Positions 25,401 to 32,811 of a DNA stretch of 64,000 nucleotides are shown one piece after another. Source of the stretch: Armatimonadota bacterium (lineage in GTDB: Bacteria; Armatimonadota; Fimbriimonadia; Fimbriimonadales; Fimbriimonadaceae); contig JAFDWS010000001.1 in assembly GCA_018268375.1 (NCBI GenBank), forward strand, positions 834,627 through 898,626. The letters run 5' to 3'. Under the pieces are notes generated by a model. It was not told the DNA's origin. It saw nothing but the letters and a program-made list of their open reading frames with translations, and made no database searches. Every line of letters begins with the position of its first letter. The first letter of the stretch is position 1. The translations under genes were made by a program, and so were the position numbers.

Positions 25401-26572
25401 ACAAAGGAAAGATCCAACAAGTCGGCAACGAAATGTCGTCACCCGACGCGATCATCGTCAATGCGCGCGGCAAGCACCTCTATCCAGGCTTGATCGATCC
25501 GGCCACTGGCATCGGTCTCAACGAAATCGGCCAAGTGCCCGCCAGCGACGACTCCTCGGAGCGTGGCAGCTTCCACCCCGACTATCGGGTGGAACGGACG
25601 ATCAATCCCGAATGGGAAACCCTTGGCGTCGCGAGACAGCAGGGTGTGCTCACCGTGCTCGTCAAGCCAAGCGGCAGCGGAGTCACCGGTCAAGCTGCCC
25701 TGATCAACACCGAAGGCTACACCTGGGAGGACCTGACCGTCCAAGGTGGCGTCGCGCTGACCTATTCCTCTGCGGGAGGCGGCTTTGCCAACGGCGACGA
25801 AGAGGAAGAGGAGGGCGATGACGATGGAGACATGCTTTCGGGCCAGAACCGTCGGGGAGGTGGCGGCGGGGGAACGCCAGACTCCTACTCCAGCCTTACC
25901 GACCAACTCAAGACCGCGCGGGCTTACCTTGCTGACCGCTCGCAAGCCACGCCCGACAAGCCAGTTCCGCGCGACCAGCGGCAAGAGGCTATGGGGCTCG
26001 TCGCCGACGGCAAGCTCCCGGTCCTCTTGAACGTGAACAGCGCGACCGAGATCAAGAACGCAGTCGCTTGGGCTGAGAAGGAGGGCGTCCGAGTCGTCCT
26101 CTACGGTTGCTCAGGAGCGGGCGAGATCGCCGACTGGCTTGCGGAGAAGCAAGTGCCGATCTGCCTTGCCGCTGTCTACAACATGCCTTCAACCGAGCAA
26201 CCGGTCGACTACTTCTACGGTCTTCCGGCCAAGCTCGCCAAGGCAGGCGTGAAGTTCTGCCTGACGACCAACAACGACAAGGATGTCCGTCAAATCCGCG
26301 ATCAGGCCGGCTGGGCGGCTGCTTACGGGCTTGACCGAGAAGAGGCAGCGCGATCCATTACGCTACGGGCCGCCGAAGTGCTCGGCATCGCTGACCGGAT
26401 GGGTGCGATCAAGAAGGGCCTTGACGGAACGCTCATCCTCACGGACGGCGAGGTCATCGAGACCAAGTCGCACGTGCTTCGTGCCTGGATCGAGGGGCGG
26501 GAGGTCGAGTTGACCAACAAGCAGACGCGCCTGTACGAGAAGTACAAGAACAGGCCGAAGTCGAAGCGATAG
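22487..26572 (+). CDS. Exported three-module amidohydrolase-like protein
   Basis: A 1361-residue protein with a signal peptide (MRCLLAPAVLLALSAPGLAQ). Three amidohydrolase-fold modules can be seen by their repeated N-terminal beta motif (LLKGARVVV / YRNATVWTEG / LIKGATIHPM) and closing motif (G-IEVGKLANVML / GSLEPGKDADMVV / GAIKKGLDGTLIL). They cover roughly 35-450, 480-900 and 940-1340. Only the middle module keeps metal ligands: GIWDCHSHTG (HxH), then VHSHGYRAD, LQHV and NSDSDNHA. The first has LVHPYYR and the third LIDPATG instead, so both are probably inactive. Gly-rich (about 110-122) and acidic plus Gly-rich linkers (about 1105-1130) break modules 1 and 3. It is probably a periplasmic imidazolonepropionase-like peptidase or hydrolase. 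The substrate is unknown. Confidence 0.85.
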   Translation: MRCLLAPAVLLALSAPGLAQDEAAKAPARAPAPMTYLLKGARVVVKPGTVLEGASILLKDGKIVAVGNNVSAPLGAETIDCTGLTAYAGLVHPYYRMSIDGVTPAQPAGGGPGGGGGGGGRQSQTQAEANAAQAKRDADPFGAETNLLSKLNTGDLKQKDVASLGSLAKAGYGLVQVSAIGGLLGPTAAVYTSTAKELEPSAVVASPGFVPVGLSSRGFQSYPSSAMGAVAFVRQELFDAQRYGRLKSTPNALKSDPAMETLLRVTSGSTRAVFDDLNEVTFFEALKICKEMGIRPVMGFRQDVGAVLDLIKPNGIDVVLRGSIPSKPTIGTNLEAASLSGVRSYFSELQAGAELEHSGVSFSFAPTSTSDPLESLRLYVRAGLSRDAALASVTTNPASLLGVSDKTGTIEVGKLANVMLTQGDLFDSKSQVMAVFVSGQRVDFKMPERKKADDIVADQPMKVMKPIHALFPRPSETTAAFRLYRNATVWTEGPQGTLKNADVLIRDGKVVAVGRGIKAPSGCEVVDATGKHISPGIWDCHSHTGINGGVNEGTNMVTIECRISDVINHQAINIYQQLSGGTVGAQQLHGSANAIGGQTSPVKWRWGMRPTEFPIQGAPLGVKFALGQNPIREDSSGFGQQQQPVGTTLLTWRPRTRMGVEESIRRALQLGKEYNQQWDDYRSGKTTVEPRRDIQLEGLGEIVAGKRFVHSHGYRADELLMLMRVVNEFGGKIATLQHVLEGYKIADEMAGAGVGGSTFADWWGYKLEAYDAIPYNAALMADRGVSVSVNSDSDNHARRLNQEAAKSMRYGGVSPERALSFVTIEPAKQMGIADHTGSLEPGKDADMVVWSADPTSIFAVCLETYVDGVKRFDRMDDQKQRNERLAELEEAKKILADNDSAANPFDSDGSTLKADTGAGTVSGGRSTASFGIGPITSEPGTKRYARKPLLIKGATIHPMTSNPFVGDVLVDDKGKIQQVGNEMSSPDAIIVNARGKHLYPGLIDPATGIGLNEIGQVPASDDSSERGSFHPDYRVERTINPEWETLGVARQQGVLTVLVKPSGSGVTGQAALINTEGYTWEDLTVQGGVALTYSSAGGGFANGDEEEEEGDDDGDMLSGQNRRGGGGGGTPDSYSSLTDQLKTARAYLADRSQATPDKPVPRDQRQEAMGLVADGKLPVLLNVNSATEIKNAVAWAEKEGVRVVLYGCSGAGEIADWLAEKQVPICLAAVYNMPSTEQPVDYFYGLPAKLAKAGVKFCLTTNNDKDVRQIRDQAGWAAAYGLDREEAARSITLRAAEVLGIADRMGAIKKGLDGTLILTDGEVIETKSHVLRAWIEGREVELTNKQTRLYEKYKNRPKSKR

Positions 26573-26576
26573 GCCC

Positions 26577-27512
26577 GTGCAAGTTGGCTGGAACGATCCC
26601 GACCAGGCCCGACCGACTCTCCTCGAACTTTGGGAGTTGCTCGGGCCGGCTGGGATCAAGCCGGCGCGCGCGCAGTGGCTGGAGACGGGCTTAGCCAATT
26701 CCTCGTGCCTCCTGCACGACCTCTCCGGCGGCGTCCACTTCCTCAAGGTGTACAGGCATCCAGGCCCTGAGCATGCGGTCGAAGCCGCCCTGCTCCGGCA
26801 CTTGGCTCGGTCACTGCCCGTGCCGGAGGTCGAGTACGCGGACCACAAGATCCTCCTGACCACCTGGATCAGCGGCATCCCACTACAAACTTTGATGCGG
26901 GAGGCTAGGTGGGGCGAAGTGGTCGTCGCTGGCCATGCGGCGGGCAAGGCCCTGGCCACGTTGAGCGCATTTGACTTCGATCAGGCTGGCTTTCTCGGAT
27001 CGGACTTATCGGTGAGCGAGCCTTGGCCGAGCCCAATAGATGGGCTTTGGGGCTATTGGGAGGCAGTGACTTCACGCCCCTCGACCGGCGAAGCCGCGCC
27101 CCTGGTCGCGCGGGCGCAGGCGGCCCTCTCGGGCGCCTTGCCCTGGATGCGCGAACGCGTCAATCAGCCCAGCCTTTGCCATGCGGACTTCAAGGGATCG
27201 AACCTCCTGATTGCTGACGGCGACCTCGTCGGCATCGTGGACTGGGAGTTCGCCCATGCCGGAACGTGGCTGCTTGATGCGGGCCAACTGCTCCGCGGCC
27301 GCGATCAACTTCCTGACCAATTTGTCGCTAATGTCGCGCATGGAATGGAGGAAGGCGGCATGGATCTTCCCCAGAACTGGCAGATCCACGCCCGTATGCT
27401 CGACCTCGTGAACCTCGTGGACTTTCTGACCCGCCCCAAGTCAAGCGAGACGGTCGTGAACGACGTGACGGCCCAAATAGAAGCGACGCTCCAAACTTGG
27501 GAGCGTCGCTGA
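26577..27512 (+). CDS. Aminoglycoside phosphotransferase (APH)-fold kinase
   Basis: A 311-residue protein with the APH/choline-kinase catalytic signature LCHADFKGSNLLIADGD then GIVDWEFAHAG, which are the catalytic-loop Asp and the Mg-binding Asp. The N-lobe includes GVHFLKVYRHPG and its nucleotide-contact Lys. The substrate cannot be told: sugars, amino sugars, homoserine and small metabolites are all used in this family. Resistance is not implied. It starts at GTG 26577, five bases after the amidohydrolase stop, so the two are probably co-transcribed. Confidence 0.88.
   Translation: MQVGWNDPDQARPTLLELWELLGPAGIKPARAQWLETGLANSSCLLHDLSGGVHFLKVYRHPGPEHAVEAALLRHLARSLPVPEVEYADHKILLTTWISGIPLQTLMREARWGEVVVAGHAAGKALATLSAFDFDQAGFLGSDLSVSEPWPSPIDGLWGYWEAVTSRPSTGEAAPLVARAQAALSGALPWMRERVNQPSLCHADFKGSNLLIADGDLVGIVDWEFAHAGTWLLDAGQLLRGRDQLPDQFVANVAHGMEEGGMDLPQNWQIHARMLDLVNLVDFLTRPKSSETVVNDVTAQIEATLQTWERR
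27482..27510 (+). terminator. Terminator-like hairpin spanning the 3' end of the APH-fold gene
   Basis: AGCGACGCTCC (27482-27492) and GGAGCGTCGCT (27500-27510) form a perfect 11-bp stem with a 7-base loop, inside the last codons of the gene. The following bases are only moderately T-rich. The neighbouring gene converges 18 nt further on, so the hairpin could serve both strands. Confidence 0.5.
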
Positions 27513-27530
27513 AGTCATCTTAAGCAACCG

Positions 27531-28427
27531 TCAGCCGCCGTGCTTGCCGTTGCCGTTACCATGTCCGTTGCCTTGGCCGTGCTCGGATCCGTTGCTCTTG
27601 CCCTTTCCTCGTCCTTCCCCATGACCGTCATCTCGGCCATTGTCGTCGGCATGGCCGTGACCCTTGCCTTGGCCGTTCCCTTTCCTTTGACCCTTGCCCT
27701 TGCCACCGCCCTTCTCTTCGAGAGACGATTTGTGCTTCTCTTTTCCAGGGGGGCCGCCGTGCGGATTGCCGTGCGCGGCTTTATCGTGGCCAAAGGCTGA
27801 GTTGCCAGGAGAAGACTTGGCGGTCTCACGAGGCACCCAGTTGCGGATTGATGTTTTGCCTGACGAGCGACTGACTCGCTGCCAGTCCTCAAACCGAACG
27901 TGGTACTTGTCCGCCACCGAGTTCCAAGACCGCACGGTCTGCTGTTGGTTGTAGACTTCCCTGGGGTCTCGGTTCGACAGTTTGCCGATCACGATCGCTC
28001 CGAGCACGTCCTCAAGGCTGCCCGCCTTTCGGTGGAGAACCTCGGAGTCGTTGTATCCGAACCGCCGCGAATAGGAGTCGGTCCAGAACCTGTCGCGGTC
28101 AAAGGCACCTTGCTTGCGCAGCTTGTTGAACGTGCCAGGATGCATACCCATGCGGTGAGCGATCTCACCCCACCCCAGGCCCTGGTTTCTCAGGCGCCAG
28201 ACCTCGTTCGGACTACGGTGGAAGTAGTAGGAACCCTGGAACACTGGCCCCAATTCCCAGACCGGCAGGTGCGATTGGTCACGAACGTACAAGACCTCGC
28301 GGGTATCGATCCCGAACTGGTCGGCGAGAATGCTCGTGGCAATCTTTTCAAGGAGGCTGTCAGCGCGCGATGCGACCGGGGCCAAGACCACGGTCACGCT
28401 CAGACAAACGCTAAGAACTTTGTTCAT
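27531..28427 (-). CDS. Secreted protein with Gly/Lys/His/Asn-rich low-complexity tail
   Basis: A 298-residue protein with a signal peptide (MNKVLSVCLSVTVVLAPVASRA). Residues 30-190 hold two related segments: (S-LLEKIATSILADQFGIDTR, then HRSPNEVWRLRNQGLGWGEI) and (EDVLGAIVIGKLSNRDPR, then YNQQQTVRSWNSVADKYHV). This suggests a duplicated helical module. Residues ~205-298 are a cationic run of GKGK, GHGH and GNGN, without hydrophobic residues. I do not recognise the family. Binding of a polymer, nucleic acid or metal by the tail is only a possibility. Confidence 0.8.
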   Translation of the reverse strand: MNKVLSVCLSVTVVLAPVASRADSLLEKIATSILADQFGIDTREVLYVRDQSHLPVWELGPVFQGSYYFHRSPNEVWRLRNQGLGWGEIAHRMGMHPGTFNKLRKQGAFDRDRFWTDSYSRRFGYNDSEVLHRKAGSLEDVLGAIVIGKLSNRDPREVYNQQQTVRSWNSVADKYHVRFEDWQRVSRSSGKTSIRNWVPRETAKSSPGNSAFGHDKAAHGNPHGGPPGKEKHKSSLEEKGGGKGKGQRKGNGQGKGHGHADDNGRDDGHGEGRGKGKSNGSEHGQGNGHGNGNGKHGG

Positions 28428-28509
28428 GGAAATCTCCTAACCCCCGCTCAGCGAGAGTCCTTCCTGTTTGCTAAGACGACGCAAATCTGCGATCCGTGTA
28501 CAGCCGCCC

Positions 28510-29097
28510 TTACGTTTGGGCCCTGAATGCGGCCCATTCCGGGCGCAAGATGGCGTAAAGGTGAGTGTCCACCCGCTTGCCTTCAACGCTCACACTGTCC
28601 GATCTGTGGGTCGCTTCCAGGTTCATTCCACACTTTTCGGCGACGCGTGCGCTCGCGACGTTGCGGGTGTCGCACTTCCAAACCAGGCGCTCCCAGCCCC
28701 AATCGCCAAAGCCCCACTCCAGCATTCCAGCGAGCACGCGAGTCCCCAAGCCCCGCCCGGCGTGATCTCCATGGATCCACATGCCGATCTCCGCGCAGCG
28801 CCACTCCACCGGGCCACACCGAAGGTGGAAGCCAGAACCCCCGAGGAGCCTGTCGCCGTTCCAAACCCCGACTGTGTAGTTCGTGTCCGACATGTACTCC
28901 GCCGCCAAGCGCCGACACGTGACCTCTGCTTCGGCCACGGTCAGGTCTTGCTTTGCCCACGGCATCCAGGGCTTGAGGTGCTCGTAGGAGGCGACACTCG
29001 CGCGTTGAAGCTCCGCTGCGTCCGCTGGACCAAACGGCCTCAAGACCAGTTCGTCGAACTCGTACCGGACGGGCACGAGCCTGGGCTCTTCGGCCAT
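28510..29097 (-). CDS. GNAT family N-acetyltransferase (RimJ/RimL-like)
   Basis: A 195-residue acetyltransferase. Segments typical of the RimJ/RimL branch are LVLRPFGPADAAELQRAS, AEIGMWIHGDHAGRGLGTRV (acetyl-CoA motif A, with the family G-G-LGT pattern) and RLVWKCDTRNVASARVAEK. Probable targets are ribosomal protein or other N-termini, or a small molecule. The start is ATG 29097. The open frame upstream overlaps the lipoprotein gene and is not homologous. It lies 2 nt after the lipoprotein stop and is probably in one unit with it. Confidence 0.9.
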   Translation of the reverse strand: MAEEPRLVPVRYEFDELVLRPFGPADAAELQRASVASYEHLKPWMPWAKQDLTVAEAEVTCRRLAAEYMSDTNYTVGVWNGDRLLGGSGFHLRCGPVEWRCAEIGMWIHGDHAGRGLGTRVLAGMLEWGFGDWGWERLVWKCDTRNVASARVAEKCGMNLEATHRSDSVSVEGKRVDTHLYAILRPEWAAFRAQT

Positions 29098-29099
29098 TC

Positions 29100-29636
29100 C
29101 TAACGCGCCTCGATGGACTCCACGACGCGCATGACCTCCGCCTCCTGCTCCTTCGTTGGAGGTTTCGGGAAATAGGCGGTCGCGTAGATCGTGTTGACCT
29201 TGGCCGGGCGTTGCATGACGAGACGCGTGTAACCGTCGGGCCCGGGAACCTTCCATGAGTACATGTCGCCGCCCTTGACTTGGCGCTTCAAGAACGACAT
29301 TTCAGGTTTGGACTTCGAGGCCGTCTCCGCGTCTGCGCGTTCCTTGGTCCTCGCGTCCACGACACGGACGTTCACGTTGAGCCCTTCACCGCTTGGCCCC
29401 TCGAGCCAGCGGCCCACCCCGATCTCGCCCTCGGGAATCTTCACTTTCGGGCCCCCGAGCTTCCACTTGTCGCCAGTCTCGATCGAAGCGTAGCCCTCGA
29501 TGTTTGGACCGGGAGTGACCGTCATGATCCCCGGGCCCGTCTTAGGAGGGCCCGTCGCGATGTTGGGTGTATTGGAGTCGCCACAGCCCAACGCAAAGAG
29601 GAAGGGCAGGAACATCGCTACGGTGACGGTCTTCAT
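29100..29636 (-). CDS. Putative lipoprotein of unknown function
   Basis: A 178-residue protein with a lipoprotein-type signal sequence (MKTVTVAMFLPFLFALGCGD; Cys18 follows LG). The mature part is hydrophilic and has no motif I can place. It holds a conserved-looking core (GRWLEGPSGEGLNVNVRVVDA, then YTRLVMQRPAKVNTIYATA) suggestive of a small beta domain. ATG 29645 adds three residues and is an alternative start. Not recognised. Confidence 0.75.
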   Translation of the reverse strand: MKTVTVAMFLPFLFALGCGDSNTPNIATGPPKTGPGIMTVTPGPNIEGYASIETGDKWKLGGPKVKIPEGEIGVGRWLEGPSGEGLNVNVRVVDARTKERADAETASKSKPEMSFLKRQVKGGDMYSWKVPGPDGYTRLVMQRPAKVNTIYATAYFPKPPTKEQEAEVMRVVESIEAR

Positions 29637-29737
29637 GCACGGCATTGTAACCTACACCGGCCGTTCCTCTAAAATCAATCTCAGGGACGGGGGACAAGGG
29701 ACGTCGGAGTTCGGAATGGTGGCGTATCCTGTCACGG

Positions 29738-30187
29738 ATGGAGGCAACATCGCACAAGTCGCCGCGGATCGCAACACAAGGGCGGAGACTCGCATCGGTC
29801 GCGTTTGCCCTACTGATTGTCTCGATGTTCCTGTCGCGAGGGCCATCGAGCACCATGGCCATCTTACTTGGGCGCGATCCTTTCCGCGAGATTCGCGTGG
29901 ATCCTGGCGATTACCCTAGTGCATCCAATGAAAGACTCGCGCGCATCTTTCGGGAGGACGACGAGTCTACATATATCTTTGAGCGAAACATAATGATTGC
30001 CTCTGGCTCGCTTGGAACGGCCCTGTTCTTGGCTGCTGTTGTCATCTTCTCAGTTGGCTCCCTTTCGACAGCGCCGGGAACGAAAAGAGTGAACATCGTG
30101 GGGCTCGCCCTCTGCATTTCCGCGTTCATATACGGCCTCACATTGACTGAGCGACCGATCGTGCCCGGCTCACTACATGGATTCTGA
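29738..30187 (+). CDS. Small membrane protein of unknown function
   Basis: A 149-residue frame with three hydrophobic stretches (about 18-33, 88-108 and 118-134). Between them is a charged loop of ~50 residues (RDPFREIRVDPGDYPSASNE). It has no recognised homology and no strong ribosome site. It stands alone between genes on the other strand. The membrane pattern and mixed codon use favour a real gene over a chance frame, but only moderately. Confidence 0.55.
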   Translation: MEATSHKSPRIATQGRRLASVAFALLIVSMFLSRGPSSTMAILLGRDPFREIRVDPGDYPSASNERLARIFREDDESTYIFERNIMIASGSLGTALFLAAVVIFSVGSLSTAPGTKRVNIVGLALCISAFIYGLTLTERPIVPGSLHGF

Positions 30188-30367
30188 ACTCAGTCCGGGC
30201 CAGTTGACAAGCCGCGCCGCCACCGCCATCACCTTTTGAGACTCACGTCGTACGCACTCCGTACTCGCTTATCTCCAATGGAATGGAATGAGAATGCAGG
30301 TTCAAAAGGGGGCCGAAATCGGCGGTTTGGATTCCAAAATCCAAGATCAAAATCCAGGATCGGACTT

Positions 30368-30441
30368 TGGCTGCCCGACAGGGATTCGAACCCCAACTAT
30401 CGGTACCAGAAACCGGTGTCCTACCGTTAGACGATCGGGCA
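30368..30441 (-). tRNA. tRNA-Gln(CTG): tRNA-Gln (anticodon CUG)
   Basis: On the minus strand the 7-bp acceptor TGCCCGA/TCGGGCA closes with U1-A72 and discriminator G73, as in other glutamine tRNAs. CCA is encoded (30368-30370). The anticodon arm CCGGT-TTCTGGT-ACCGA gives anticodon CUG, with a C-A mismatch at the first stem pair. The T arm TGGGG-TTCGAAT-CCCTG has two wobble pairs. CATAAT at 30453-30458 (minus strand) is a good -10. The gene is back to back with glnS, 114 nt away. Confidence 0.95.
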
Positions 30442-30452
30442 GCGCAGGTTCA

Positions 30453-30458
30453 ATTATG
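30453..30458 (-). promoter_or_regulatory. -10 element CATAAT for tRNA-Gln
   Basis: Minus-strand CATAAT lies 11 bases before the mature tRNA 5' end, which leaves a short leader of about five bases. The same hexamer precedes argR. Confidence 0.45.
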
Positions 30459-30527
30459 GCCTAAAGCCTTCTGCTCCTCATAGGTGTCCCAGGCAAAACC
30501 ATCCAGGACCATCACCCCGGTGCGCCG

Positions 30528-30533
30528 TATACT
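30528..30533 (+). promoter_or_regulatory. -10 element TATACT for glnS
   Basis: TATACT (5 of 6 to TATAAT) would start transcription near 30540. This leaves a short leader that carries the GAGGA ribosome site used by the TTG start at 30556. No good -35 is visible. Confidence 0.45.
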
Positions 30534-30555
30534 CAGCCCTCACTGAGGAAGCGAT

Positions 30556-32256
30556 TTGAGCGTGAACGAACCGATTGAGGAAGCAAAGGCAGAGGCACCG
30601 ACCGATTTCATCCGAGAAGCGGTCAAGCAAGATCTGGCGGAAGGCCGGTTCCAGCACGTGCACACGCGCTTCCCGCCGGAGCCGAACGCCTACCTCCACA
30701 TCGGCCATGCCAAGGCGGTCTGGATCGACTATGGAATCGCCCTCGACTTCGGCGGCAAGTTCAACTTGAGGTTTGACGACACCAATCCCCTCAAGGAGGA
30801 GCAGGAGTTCGTAGACGCCATCATCGAGGACGTCAAGTGGCTCGGCGCCGACTGGGAAGACCGCCTCCTCTTCGCCTCCGACTACTTCGACCAGATGTAC
30901 ACCTGGGCTCAAGACCTCATCCGCAAGGGCAAGGCCTATGTTTGCGATCTGACTCCGGACCAAATGCGCGAGCAACGGGGGACCCTGACCAAACCTGGCC
31001 AGAACAGCCCTTACCGAGATCGGAGCGTTGACGAGAACCTCGATCTGCTCGAGCGGATGAAGGACGGAGAGTTCGCCGACGGCGAGAAAACCTTGAGGGC
31101 CAAGATCGACATGGCCTCGCCCAACATCAACCTGCGCGACCCGGTGATGTACAGGATTCGTCACGCCGAGCACCATCGGCAAGGCGACAAGTGGTGCATC
31201 TATCCCTCTTACGATTGGGCGCACGGGTTGGAAGACTCGATCGAGGGCGTCACCCACTCGCTCTGCACCTTGGAGTACGAGATCCATCGTCCTCTTTACG
31301 ACTGGTTCCTGGACGAGCTGGGAATCTATCATCCTCGCCAGATCGAGTTCGCCCGGCTCAACCTCTCCTACACGGTGATGAGCAAGCGCAAGTTCATCGA
31401 GCTCGTCGCGGGAGGGTACGTCAGTGGCTACGACGATCCCCGGATGCCGACCATCGCCGGCCTTCGTCGCCGTGGCTACACGGCCGAGGCGATCAAAGAG
31501 TTCTGCCGCAGGATCGGGGTGGCCAAGGCCGACAACATCATTGAAGCTGCCCAGCTCGAGGACTGCATCCGAGAGGGCCTGAACAAATCGGCGCAACGTG
31601 TCATGGCCGTGCTCGACCCGGTCAAGGTCGTCTTAACGAACTACCCCGAAGGGCAAGTCGAGGAACTTGACGCGGTCAACAATCCTGAAGACGCGGCCGC
31701 AGGGACCCGAAAGGTGCCGTTCGCTCGCGAGCTGTACATCGAGCGCGAAGACTTCATGGAAGACCCACCGCCGAAGTTCTTCCGCCTTGCTCCCGGGCGC
31801 GAGGTCCGCTTGCGTTACGGTTACTTCATCAAGTGCGAAGAGGTCGTCAAGGACGGATCGGGCAAGATCGTCGAGCTCAGATGCACGTACGATCCAGCGA
31901 CCAAGGGCGGCGACGCCCCAGACGGAAGAAAGGTCAAGGCAACGCTCCATTGGGTTTCTGCGGCTCACTCGATCCCGGCTGAAGTCCGGCTCTACGACCA
32001 CTTGTTCAACAAGGTCAATCCCGACAAGGTCGAAGAGGGCCAGACTTACATTGACAACCTGAACCCCGACTCTTTGAAGGTCGTCGAGGCTCGGATCGAG
32101 CCGTTTGCAAAGGACGCCAAGCCCGGCGACCGCTTCCAGTTCGAACGCCTCGGCTATTTCTGTGTCGACAAAGACTCGGCCCCGTCCCGGTTGTCGTTCA
32201 ACCGTACGGCGACCCTGAGGGACGCTTGGGCCAACGTCCAAAAGGCACAAAAGTAG
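30556..32256 (+). CDS. glnS: Glutaminyl-tRNA synthetase
   Basis: A 566-residue class I aminoacyl-tRNA synthetase that charges tRNA-Gln. Key motifs are [17 protein letters not shown] (HIGH type), [43 protein letters not shown] and VMSKRKF (the KMSKS equivalent), then the two C-terminal anticodon-binding beta barrels. THSLCTLEY and the length match GlnRS rather than GluRS. The start is TTG 30556 with GAGGA six bases upstream; GTG 30562 is a weaker option. Many bacteria lack GlnRS and use the amidotransferase route. Here it stands beside its own tRNA, on the opposite strand. Confidence 0.96.
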   Translation: MSVNEPIEEAKAEAPTDFIREAVKQDLAEGRFQHVHTRFPPEPNAYLHIGHAKAVWIDYGIALDFGGKFNLRFDDTNPLKEEQEFVDAIIEDVKWLGADWEDRLLFASDYFDQMYTWAQDLIRKGKAYVCDLTPDQMREQRGTLTKPGQNSPYRDRSVDENLDLLERMKDGEFADGEKTLRAKIDMASPNINLRDPVMYRIRHAEHHRQGDKWCIYPSYDWAHGLEDSIEGVTHSLCTLEYEIHRPLYDWFLDELGIYHPRQIEFARLNLSYTVMSKRKFIELVAGGYVSGYDDPRMPTIAGLRRRGYTAEAIKEFCRRIGVAKADNIIEAAQLEDCIREGLNKSAQRVMAVLDPVKVVLTNYPEGQVEELDAVNNPEDAAAGTRKVPFARELYIEREDFMEDPPPKFFRLAPGREVRLRYGYFIKCEEVVKDGSGKIVELRCTYDPATKGGDAPDGRKVKATLHWVSAAHSIPAEVRLYDHLFNKVNPDKVEEGQTYIDNLNPDSLKVVEARIEPFAKDAKPGDRFQFERLGYFCVDKDSAPSRLSFNRTATLRDAWANVQKAQK

Positions 32257-32321
32257 CCCTTGACAACAAAGAGAGCCGGCCCACAACGGACCGGCCAGGA
32301 CATCTTCAGGTGGTTTGAAAT

Positions 32322-32669
32322 CTATGCGGCGATGCTGTACGCCACGTATCGCTCCGTGCCTTCAAGCACTTGCTGGAGCCTTGCGCCAGTCCAACCGTTC
32401 ACCTCGTCCTCGTTTCGAGTGACAAAGACGGTGGCGCTGGCGCCGGAGAATTGGGCGATCTCTCTCGCAAAGTCAAGGACCTGCGGGACGGTGTCGTCCA
32501 TGCGGCTCACTTTCGCGTAGTCGACCACGAACTCAAAGCTGTCGACCTCGTCAGCAGCTAGAAGCGCTCTCAGGTCGTCCAAGAAGCAGTCTGCTTCGGC
32601 GCGTGTCAAGACACCTCCGAAACTTGCTTCGACTTGCCGCACGCTAGGGTTCCAGTTCAAGATATACAT
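32322..32669 (-). CDS. Small STAS/SpoIIAA-like protein
   Basis: A 115-residue soluble protein with an alternating beta-alpha pattern. It includes EASFGGVLTRAEADCFLDDL, FEFVVDYAKVSRMDD and ASATVFVTRNEDE, which fits the STAS/SpoIIAA fold used in partner-switching or metabolite binding. No conserved phosphorylatable Ser can be assigned. A role is not known. It is a lone gene between glnS and ligD. Confidence 0.6.
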   Translation of the reverse strand: MYILNWNPSVRQVEASFGGVLTRAEADCFLDDLRALLAADEVDSFEFVVDYAKVSRMDDTVPQVLDFAREIAQFSGASATVFVTRNEDEVNGWTGARLQQVLEGTERYVAYSIAA

Positions 32670-32811
32670 GGTTCTTCACCAAATTGCAGGCGCCCTCACG
32701 GCCTGCTTGATGGTCTTATTCACCTTTCGCCTTGAGTTCGGACTGGTCTTCTTGACAGGGTCGCGATGTTCTAGTGCGTTTCCCAGCAGTGGAAATACGG
32801 GAGCATTGAAT

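Noticed and set aside
26577..27512. Antibiotic resistance gene (aminoglycoside phosphotransferase)
   Set aside because: The APH fold is shared by many metabolic kinases; no resistance context or specific APH residues were seen.
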